Position numbers and translations under genes: made by a program. Below the pieces are notes generated by a model, which was not told where the DNA came from, made no database searches, and was given only the letters and a program-made list of their open reading frames with translations. A stretch of 64,000 bases of DNA from Aurifilum marmelostoma. Taxonomy: Eukaryota; Ascomycota; Sordariomycetes; Diaporthales; Cryphonectriaceae. The stretch covers positions 310,001 to 374,000 of the forward strand of contig JAMXSV010000018.1 of NCBI GenBank assembly GCA_027559495.1. Reading direction: 5' to 3'. Below, in pieces: positions 47,501 through 57,699 of the stretch (position 1 is the stretch's first letter; every line of letters starts with the position of its first letter).

Positions 47501-49787
47501 TCTTAAGCTATTTGCAAAGCATAATTAGCTTATTTTATAATATAGTATATAATAAGCTAAAGAGTATAATCTTCTCTTCTTAGAGCTAGATATAGTAGTT
47601 ATAAGGGCAATAGGAAGAAAGCCTCTTAGCTTTCTTTAGAAAGAAGATATTTACAAAGTTTTATAATTCTATAAGCAAGTAATTAGCTAGTTTAATAGCA
47701 GTTTTAGTAGCTAAAGCACTATTAATATCTTCTAGAATAATAATAAATAGGCAGCAATTCTTTTTATAAGCATAAGCTGCGCTTACTTATAGCAAGATAA
47801 TAGCAATATTATAGCAATATAGAATTTTAAGTTATAAGAAGCTTTAAGAAAAGTAGGCAATTTAGAGAATATCTTAAAAAGCTCTAATTTTTATTAAGTA
47901 GCTAAAAATATTATAATATTTCTAATAATACTTGCTATTAAAAGTAATTATATATAAAATAAATTAAATAATAAGATTATATTGCTTAAGCTATAGCATT
48001 TTTAGTATTACTAAATAGTAAGTAAGCTAAATTATAAATAGCTTTAGCTTTTTCTAATAATAATTATTAATTTAGTAAGTAGTAGAAATATAATATAATA
48101 TCTTTCTATTTTTAGCAAAATATTTATTAAATATTTTAATTTTAAATAATCTTTTTAGAAAAAGTAAGAGAAAATAATACTTATAAATCTAGCTTTTATT
48201 AATAAAAGCCTTTTTTTTAATATTAAAATTAATTAGACTATAAATAATTAGAGTTTTTCTAAAAATAATTAAATAAATTAGAAGAATTAGTATATTTAAG
48301 TATTAGTTTTTCTCTTTTGTAATTAATAATTTAATAGTAATAATAGTAAAGATATAGAGTTTGCGCAAAATAGCCTTATTTTTTTATTTAATTCTCTTAA
48401 ATTAGTAAATTTAGCAAAGCTACTAGCTTAAGCCTAAAGCAATTTATTTTAAGCTTGCTTTATTTAATAAACTAGTATTTAAAAAGAGCTTATATATATA
48501 TTTTATAAGGAACTATTAATAAAAAAGAAATTAAGTAAGTAATTTTATAGCTAAGCTAGTAAGCTAGAAGTATTAGGCTTATAAGCAAAAATAGCTAAAG
48601 CATATATTAAGCTTAAAATAGTTAGCTATATAGTAGCTAGTTAAGCTATAATAATAGCATTTATAGCAGTTCTTTTAGCTATTCTTTTATTTTTAAAAGC
48701 TAAAATTTATTAAATTACTTTAAAAGCTTAGTAGTAAGATTAATTTAAGAAAAAAATATTTCTTTAGTAATAAATTTAGAGTAGCTAAAAAGCATAAAGC
48801 AGTAATAAAGATAGTATTTTAAGTATAAAAGATTTGCTATTAATACTAGTAATAATAGTTATTTAGGATTTATAAATAGCAAATATATTTATTATATTTT
48901 TTAGAAAGCAAAGGATTATATAAAAGTATATTTTATAATTTATAGAAAATACTTTAAAATAGCAAAAGGATTAAAGCAATATTTAGTATATCTCTTTCTA
49001 AAGCTAAGCATTAAAATTCTAAGTAATAAATGCTAAAATCTTAATTATATTATTTTAATTAATATAGCTTATTTTAAGTATTCTATATTCTATTTAAGTT
49101 CTTAAAGGCATTTTTTAAGTATTATAATATAGCTGGATAATATATAAACTAAGAGACTCTTTAAATTATTTTAAGTAGAATTAGCTTATATACTTTTTTA
49201 ATTAAGTAGCTAGTAATATAGATTAAGTATATAAAGAAAATAAAGAATTAGTTTATATTTATTATTATTTTTATATAAATTCATTATATAAATTTATAAA
49301 AGATATTATAAAAGTTATTAAATTTATTTAAATTAAAAAGTTATTTAAAAAGATAAGCAAAATTAGAAAATTAAGTATTAATAGAAGAAAGTAATACTAT
49401 AGCATTATCTATTTAAGATTTAGTAGAAATTATATAATTAGAAATTTTAGCAAAAGCAATTATAATTAATTAAGCTAGCTTAAAGGCTTTTCTCTTACTA
49501 ATTTTAGCTATTAAGAGATTCTTTTAAGCCTTCTTTAATTAGTATTATTAGTACTAAATAATAATATTATATTTTATTATTTTAATATAAAAATTCTAAA
49601 TTTTTTAATTTAGAATAATTCTATTTTCTTTTAAGATTATAATATAATAATTAAGATTTTATAAATAGAAAAGCTATTTTAAAGCATATTAAGCTATATA
49701 ATCTACTAATATCTTAAATATCTTTATTGCTAATAATAATATTAAATAGATTATTATTATTGCTATTTAGAGAAAAGAGCTATATAG

Positions 49788-50055
49788 TATTATAATAGCA
49801 GTAGGGCAATTAAGCAAATAGCAAATAGGCAGATTTAGGATTCTATTTACTATAAACTAATAAGCACTATTCTTAGGCAGATATAGGCTAGATAGTTAAA
49901 ATATAGCTCGAAGAGCTATAATATAGAATAAGCAGATAGGGCTAGTAGGGCAGAGATTTTATTTAAGGCAGGGTTATATATTCTAACCCTAATCCTTAAG
50001 TCCTTTCTGGGCTAAAGAGGAAATCTAAGGCAGCAGGCAGGCTATATTTATAATA
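49788..50055 (-). repeat. Gypsy-C 5' LTR (268 bp)
   Basis: Identical length to 44242-44509; ends TATTATAATAG and TTTATAATA on the plus strand; followed by TTATT. Confidence 0.88.
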
Positions 50056-50060
50056 TTATT

Positions 50061-51060
50061 ATAATTTTATTTTAAGAATTAAATAATATATTTACTATTT
50101 TTCTTAAGGTTTAAAATAGCTATTTTTATATTTTTAAAAAAATTCTTTTAAAAAAGAATAAATAAATATATTATTATATATATATATATAGAATTAGTAG
50201 GGATAAGTTATTAGGGGTCTGTGCAGCAGCAAGCAGGCTATAGAAATCTAGGCCGTTAAGCCCCGCTCTCTCTCTTCTTTTCTAGCTTTTAAATTAATAT
50301 AATAATTAATACTATTTTTAATATCTTATTCTTCTATTTAAATAAAATAAGCTAATTAATAATATATCTATATATATATTAAATAATTATATTTATTACT
50401 TTTTAATAATAATTAATTTGTATAAAATAAATTTTCTTATTTTTTATAATAAAAAATACTAAAAAGAAAAGAATAAAAAGCTAATTTTTAATAAAATAAT
50501 TATTTATTTTTATTCTTTTATAAAAGCTTTAAACTTACTTATAAAATTAATTTTTTTTAATAAATATATATTATTAAAGCTTTTTTTATAAATTTTATTT
50601 TTAGAAATAAAAGTAAAAATTAAAAATTAATATTATTAAGTATAATATTAATTTTTTATAAAATTAAGCTTTTAAATTTTTTAATTATTTATATTTTAAA
50701 AAAATTAAATAAATAAACTAAATAGCTACTTAAAAATAATTTCTTTAAAAATAATAAAAAGATTAATTATAAAAATATACTTATAAATCTATTATTATTT
50801 TATATTATTTAAATAATTTCTATATTAAAAAAACCTAGTAAGTATTATTAGAAATTATATAATATAAAAACTTAATTTTAAGATATTATTATATTAAAAA
50901 GTTTTATAAATTTTAATTTTTTTTAATATCTTTTTAATATACTTATATATTAATATAATATATTATTACTAATATTATATAATTTTTATTAAAAATTTTT
51001 TATTATAAATAATAAATTTGAAAATTAAATAAAAAATCTTACTTTTATAATATAAAAAGT
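50061..51060. other. AT-rich sequence with a GC-retaining island
   Basis: Unidentified RIP-like sequence, except 50195-50290, which has near-normal composition with TAGGGGTCTGTGCAGCAGCA and AGGCCGTTAAGCCCCGC. The island has no recognised partner in the window. Confidence 0.45.
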
Positions 51061-51068
51061 ATTATTAT

Positions 51069-51598
51069 TAGGGTTAGAAAATTAGTTTATAGTTATTAGT
51101 TAATTAGTAACTAACTATAAACTACTATAGTTAAAGTTAGTACTTCTTATTAACTATAGTAATTTATAGTTAATTTTAGTTACTATATATAAATAGTATA
51201 GTTATTAATAGTTACTATATATAGTTAATTAGTAACTATTTAACTAAATATATCTATTTTTAGATATATAAATATTAGTTTTTAATATATTTTACTTTTT
51301 TTAAAGCTAAACTAAATAATTTATATTATAATATGCTATTTTCTATTATTATTTTTGCTTTTTCTTTTTTATATTAATATATTTTATATTTTTAGAAATT
51401 TTATTAATTAGTTTTAATTTTTTTAACTTATTTTGTTTTATATAATTAAATTATAGTAATTATTAGTTACTATAAACTAACTATAGTATATTTGTAGGTA
51501 GTTTTATTCAGAAAATAAATTAACTAATTATGTAGTTAATATGTAGTTAGTTTTAGTTAAGCTATTAACTAAACTAATTAACTAATTTTTCAACTCTG
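51069..51598. mobile_element. Non-autonomous hAT-type DNA transposon (530 bp)
   Basis: Perfect 8-bp target duplication ATTATTAT at 51061-51068 and 51599-51606. Terminal inverted repeats begin TAGGGTTAGAAAATTAGTT at the left and, on the complement, CAGAGTTGAAAAATTAGTT at the right, the CAGRGTT-type end of hAT elements. The interior is a maze of TAGTTA/TAACTA inverted words with no coding frame. It retains CpA contexts, so RIP has touched it less. Confidence 0.88.
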
Positions 51599-51606
51599 AT
51601 TATTAT

Positions 51607-52731
51607 AGTAATATTATTATATAAATAATATATATTTATAAATTAAAGTTCTTATTACTTTTATAATAAATGCTAAAATTAGTAGCTATTTTAAAAGTTA
51701 TTTCTGTATAAGTTGCTATTAAAATATAACTTTTTAATATAATAGTTAACTAATCAAAAAAAATACAATTATTATAAGAATAATAAAGAGAATATATTTT
51801 AAAATTAATTAAGAATTTTTATAATATATATGCTATATTTTAAAGCTTTATGAAGTAGTAATAGAAGGATCTTAACTCTAAAAAACTAGTATATGCAGTA
51901 GTAATTTTTCAATATTATATTTTAATAAAAAGGTAGCTAAATTAGTAAGCTATATCAGAAAGTACCTAATAAATACTTCAAAAATAGCTATTAATCCTAG
52001 CTAGCTACTAATTTTAACACTTATTATAAGAGAAATAGAGATACTAAAAAGCAATAAGAGTTTTAGTATATAAATAATAATATATATTTATATTAAGTAA
52101 ATAAGTATCTTTTTTTTATATTTATAATTAATAAGTAATATACTAATAATAAATTTATTATATATATATATATATATTAAGCTTTTCTAGTATTAATTAG
52201 TAAATGCTTTTTAGTAATTATAAGATAAAATAGCTAAATTAAATAAAAAGCTTTTTAATAATTTTCTTATATTATATATAAATTAAAATATTAATTTTTA
52301 ATATATTATTTTATATTAGCTTTTTTTTTACTTTTTAAATAAATAGATTTTATAATTTTATATTATATTTTAATTATATATATTAATTCCTTATTAATTA
52401 CTTTTTATATTTTTTTATTATATAATTAATTTTAATTAATTTTTAAATTCTTATTATATATATAAGCAAGTAATAAATATCTTTAATAAGAAATTTATAC
52501 TATATATTAATAATTTTTTTAAATTATTATTAAAATTATTTTCTCTATAAATTAATCTTTCTAATTTTAAAAATTATATAATCTTAAATAAAACTAAATA
52601 TAAACTTATAAAAAATAATATATAGCTGATTTATTATATTATATAATAGAAATATTTATTAATTAAAAAGTTTTATAGAATAGCTTTAAATTAATAATAT
52701 CTTTTAAAAAAAATATAAAAAAAGTAGTCTT
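51607..52731. other. AT-rich degraded repeats
   Basis: Contains a short match (51985-52090) to the repeat segments at 41690-41780 and 43770-43850. The rest is unidentified. Confidence 0.45.
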
Positions 52732-52999
52732 TGTTATAATAGCAGCAGGGCGGTCAGGCGAATAGCGAGCAGGCGGTTCTAGGATTCTATTTACTACAGA
52801 CTAATAGGCACTATTCTCAGGCAGGTATAGGCTGGGTAGTTAAGACATAGCTCGAAGAGCTATAATACAGAACAAGCAGATAGGGCCAGCAGGGCAGAGG
52901 TTTTATCTAAGGCAGGGTCACATATTCTAACCCTAACCCTTAGGTCCTCTCCGGGCTAGAGAGAGAATCCGAGGCAGCAGGCAGGCTATATCTATAATA
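52732..52999 (-). repeat. Solo LTR of Gypsy-C family, nearly RIP-free
   Basis: 268 bp, ends TGTTATAATAGC and CTATAATA, flanked by GTCTT and ATCTT (a 5-bp duplication with one transition). It is the best-preserved copy in the window, with about eight CpG and intact CTAACCCTAACCCTTAGG at 52927-52944, and serves as reference for the family. Confidence 0.92.
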
Positions 53000-53438
53000 A
53001 TCTTTTTTAAGCTATAAAATTATTAAATAAATTTTAATTTGCATTAATAATAATATAAATAATTATAAGCTATATTAATAAAAAATCTTTAAAATATTAT
53101 CTTTTCTATTATTAAGAGAAATTTTAATAAATTAATTTTAATTAATTAAAGAAGAAATTAAATATATAATATTACTTTTTTAAAACTTTTTATATTATTT
53201 AAGTATTTTTATATGATAAAATAATTGCTATATAGCTTTTTAATTAGCTAAGATAATAATTATAAATAAATTTATAAAGTAAAATAAAGTAAAAAAAATA
53301 ATAATAAGTTTTGCTTTTAAATATTATATGTATTAAAAGTAATAAGCTTCTTACTAAATATAAATTATAATATTAGCTTTTAAGATTAATCTTTACTAAG
53401 CTTTTTAATATTTAATAAGTAAGAAAATATTAGCTTTA
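53000..53438. other. Unidentified AT-rich sequence
   Basis: RIP-like composition with no recognised domain. The last five bases, CTTTA, would be the target duplication of the adjacent copia element. Confidence 0.45.
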
Positions 53439-53644
53439 TATTAGCTAGGCCTAGTATATACATATAATAGAATAAGTTTATAGTATTAGATTACTTATTA
53501 GTTATTATTAACAAAAAATCTATCCATCTAGCTAATATATATATATATTGCTATAGGCTATTCCTATAGCATATAGTCTAGGATATAGCCTATATATAGC
53601 TATTGCAATAACGCATTGCTATTGCTTGCTTAGTAGAATCTATA
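53439..53644 (-). repeat. Copia 3' LTR (206 bp)
   Basis: On the minus strand it starts TATAGATTCTACTAAGCAAG and ends GGCCTAGCTAATA. It pairs with 41219-41424 over its whole length. Confidence 0.88.
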
Positions 53645-53699
53645 TTAGCAATCTTTTCTTTTTTTATAATATTCTCTCTTTCTATTCTCCTTAAGGCCT

Positions 53700-54480
53700 C
53701 TTTATAAATCTCTCTATATAAATTATTAGCTTATTCTTATTAATAAGGCATTTTAGTGCCTTATTAAGCAATATCTTAGTAAGAGCATTAGCTAGATTAT
53801 TATTGCTATTAATCTATTATACCTTTATTATCTTTTATTATTTATATAATTAGTAAAGTGCTATAATATTAATTATTAAGCATTTTTCTTTTATTATTTT
53901 AAGCTTAATAAGGCATTTATCTAAAGAATATAAATAAATCTATATAAATAATTAAAGAAAATATAAGCAATAAAAGCTATTTTATAATTATTTTTAAAGT
54001 TATTATAAAAGATATACTAATATTAATTCTATTAACTATTTTATAAATTTTAAAATAAAATGCTTTATATATTATATTTGCATTTTATTAAACTTTAATA
54101 AATTAAATTGCTATTAATTATAAATATTATATCTATAGCATTTTTATTAAAAAGAGCAATAAAAAAGCTTAATTAAAAGCTTAAAGTCTTATTATTAGTA
54201 GATAATCTATTTATAAAAGCTATTTACTTTATTACAATAAAATTAATAAAAATATATTATAATCTTTATTATAAATTATTAATTTACTATTTTAAGTGTT
54301 TCCTAAGTTTATTATAATTAGCCTTATTAGCTTAGTAGATTTATATAGCTATTAATAAATTAAATAAAGCTTTAAGCTAGAAAGTTAAAATAATATATAC
54401 TTTTTAGTATATTATTTAAAATATTATTAAATATAATTCTCTGCTTTTTTATTAATCTTATAAATTTTTGTGCTTTATTC
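53700..54480 (-). pseudogene. Copia RNase H C-terminal remnant
   Basis: The end of the frame reads NSNNNLANALTKILLNKALK, corresponding to the copia motif IxGxxNPADAMTKxxPNKALExL. Upstream the same strand holds degraded text in the position of the TDSKSLY and LASELYA blocks. A 90-codon plus-strand open frame at 55111-55383 is only a shadow of this element. Confidence 0.65.
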
Positions 54481-57354
54481 CTCTTGCCTTATTTAAAGAC
54501 AATTTTTATTAAGTATTAACTTAGCTTTATTAAAGTAAATAAGTATATTTATTATTAGCTTTATTCTAGATTTTATATATAATTATATCTTTTAAAGCTT
54601 CTCTTTTTCTTTAAATATTAAAAAGAAATTAGTATTAAAATATTATTTATTTATATATTTATTAAAATAAATAGCTTATTCTCTAAAATTAATAAGTATA
54701 AATTGTATATTAATAGTAATATTTTAAATTTTACTTAATAATAAATTTAATATATTATAAATGCTTATCTTAGCAATGCTATATAAATGTTAAATAATAT
54801 ATATAATTATTCCTTTAAAGTATTTCTTCTTTAATTTATTTAAAAGTATAGCAAGAGTAATTCTAAAAAGATTAATTTATAATTAAAAGTATACTTATAT
54901 AATATTATATAACTCTATTTATATTATACTTTCTTATCTTAATGCTAGTATTATTATAATAATTAAGCATTAGCTTATATATTAAATAATTAATAATTAT
55001 ATAAAAATAGCCTTTTTATTATTATAATAATTTTAAATAATAAAGTAAGATTTCTTATAAAGCTTATTAATCTTATTTTTAATCTTATATATTCTATATA
55101 ATTTAAATAATTGCTTTTTACTATATTTAATCTTATTATATATTTTAAAGCTAAGAATGCTATAGCTAATAAGATTATAATCTTTCTTAAATCTAACTTT
55201 TTAAATAATATATTTAAAATTATAATAACTCTCTTAATATATAGCTTAATAGCTAGCTTATATATAGCTTATTCTTTATATATTAGAAAGGCCTTTATTA
55301 TTATATTTCTAGCTTTAGCAATAAGCAAAGCATTTTTTAGCTTATTCTTTAAGCCTATTAAGTATTCTTTTTTCTATAAGTAAGATATTTAATATATAAT
55401 ATTATTCTTATTATTTAAAAATTATATTATAATATAATCTTTATTATTCTTATTCTTTAATTTATTAATGTTTTTAAAGCTTTTAATCTCTATTTAATTA
55501 TAATAATATAATTAAACTATTATTCATTAAAAAACTATTAATCTATTAATTATATTTATTATTATATAATAATTATTAATTACTAAAATCTTATATAAGC
55601 TTTGCTATTTATTCTTTTCTCTTTATAAATAAATCTTGCTTTATAATAGCTATATTAGAATATTTTTATAAAGAGTTTATTTTATATATTTAGTATATTA
55701 TTAATTTAGCGCTTTATATTTATTCTTTAAAGAGCTAATATTACTAATTAACTAATATACTTTAATAAGAATCTATTTATATATAATTTACTTTAAAAGT
55801 TTTTAATATATATTAATTTATAGCATTTAGAAAGCTTCTTATATATCTTTTACTCAAATTAAAAATAACATAAGCATCTTAAAAGGCTATAAATATATTA
55901 ATAATATAAGGAATTAATTATTTATTAAAATATATTATATTTATAAAATTTTATAATTAAACTTATACTTATTCTTTAAAATAAATTTAAATTATTTTAG
56001 CATTATACTATTTAGCTAATAATAATAATAAAACTTTGTAATTATATTTAAAACTATAAATTAATAATATTAAGCTTTATTTTCTTAAGAAAATAATATA
56101 AGCAATTAGCAGCAGAATATCTAAAGCAATAATAAAAATATTATAGCTTTATTTTACTTAAAAAGATATTTATTTTCTTAGCTTTATTAAAAAAAGAACT
56201 ATAAATAGCCCTATTTATATATTATTAATACTATAATATTATTTATTATAAATAAGTTTATTAAAGATATTATTAAAATAAATTTATAAATAATTTATAT
56301 TTACTAAATATAAAAGAAAAAGAAGTTAATATTTCTAGTATATAGAATATAATCTCTTTAATAAAAGCTGCTATATTAATAGAATTAATAAAAGATATAA
56401 TTATTTCTTTATTAAATTTAACTTAATATAACTAGCTACTAAGATATTTATTTAAAATAATAGAATCTTATATCTTAAAGCAAAGTATTAGTCTTTATTT
56501 GCTATTAATATTATTATTATACTTATATTAAGTAAAATATCCTAAAATTAAGCATAAAAATAGTAATCTTTTATTATAAATTACTTAGCTAGAATTTTTA
56601 AAGATTTAATAAAAATATTATTTTTAATTAATTAATAAATAATAGCTTAATTAATTAAGTATTAAATAATAGTAATATTACTAATATTATTATTATTATT
56701 TTATTTAAAAATAAATATAATTTTATCTTTAATAAAATTTAGTTTATAGTTATTATAATCTACTAAGAAAGCGCTAAAGTTATTTACTAAAGCTCTTATA
56801 AGATAGCATTAAGCTATATACCAACTATAAGTATATTAGCATTTTTAACTAAATATTTTATAAATTATTATAATTGCAAATAAAGCACTTTTTTATATAT
56901 TAATAAATAAATTAATATATATTACTTTTGCTATAAAAGCTTTTATAGCTTTATTAGTTATTATTATATTAGCAATTTAGATAATATTATTTTATACTTT
57001 TTCTAAGCAAATATATTTAGCGCTATTATATAGCTTAAATATATTTTAATTAATAAGTAGAGATTAGAAAATAATTCTTTATATTAATAAGCTAGTTTAA
57101 ATAATACTATTTTAAGCTTAAAGACTTTATAATATACTTTAATAACTATAATTTTTAAGTTATTCTTACTTAAATAATTAGAGCTTAAAATATGCTAATA
57201 TAGCTAAAGTTTATTTAATTATATTTAGCAAGCTTTATAAAGTTTCTTTTTAAACTTCTCTTAATATATCTTAATAAATATAATATTTATTTAATTAATA
57301 TAGTAATAATAATAATTAATTTCTATATTAAAGTAAACTTTAATCTTTATATAA

Positions 57355-57573
57355 TGTGAAAGGCTTAGCTAAGGGTATGCATCTAAATAGGGGTCTATTG
57401 CTATAAATATTCTAGCTTAGGGAGTAGTAGAAGAAAAATAAGGAATTTTCTATCTATAAGCAGCTAAATAGCTGCTCTATAGATATAGCATAGTATATAT
57501 TATATAGCGCATTGTATAGCATTTCTAGCTTCGGTTGCTGCCGAAGCCCTATCTATAGCCTTAGCCTATAATA
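57355..57573 (-). repeat. Gypsy-D 3' LTR (219 bp) with hairpin
   Basis: Plus-strand ends TGTGAAAGGC and CCTATAATA. It contains GCTTCGG-TTGCTG-CCGAAGC (57528-57547), a perfect 7-bp stem, and is less RIP-mutated than its surroundings. Assigned as 3' LTR because the purine tract adjoins its right side on the minus strand. Confidence 0.75.
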
Positions 57574-57597
57574 TTACCTCCCTTCCTTTCCCCCCTA
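57574..57597 (-). promoter_or_regulatory. Polypurine tract of Gypsy-D
   Basis: The minus strand reads GGGGGGAAAGGAAGGGAGGT, the plus-strand primer site expected directly upstream of a 3' LTR. Confidence 0.78.
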
Positions 57598-57699
57598 AAT
57601 AGTTCGCCTTCTTTCTATTATTTACTTTCTATTTCCTTTCTCCTATAACTATTTTCCTTCTTTCTTTTAAATAAAGCCTTTTCCTATCCGCTTTATCTC

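Larger units (their letters stand above)
44242..50055 (-). mobile_element. Gypsy-C: complete-length Ty3/Gypsy element, RIP-degraded
   Basis: 5814 bp bounded by 268-bp LTRs (5' LTR 49788-50055, 3' LTR 44242-44509) and a perfect target duplication TTATT at 44237-44241 and 50056-50060. A polypurine tract (complement of 44510-44525, AAAGAAGAGGATAA) adjoins the 3' LTR. RNase H and part of RT are readable on the minus strand. The gag region (about 48,000-49,700) and the region after RNase H are too degraded to assign. It is the likely source family of the many solo LTRs in the window. Confidence 0.88.
53439..57354 (-). mobile_element. Ty1/copia element, 3' part, RIP-degraded
   Basis: The 3' LTR is 53439-53644 (206 bp, same as the solo LTR at 41219). 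Internal sequence on the minus strand ends in the copia RNase H tail. The 5' LTR is not in the window, and the element is interrupted at 57354 by the LTR of Gypsy-D, so its remainder may lie beyond the right edge. Confidence 0.75.

Noticed and set aside
55111..55383. 90-codon plus-strand frame resembling a hydrophobic protein
   Set aside because: Opposite strand of the degraded copia pol; hydrophobic composition follows from AT-rich codons.
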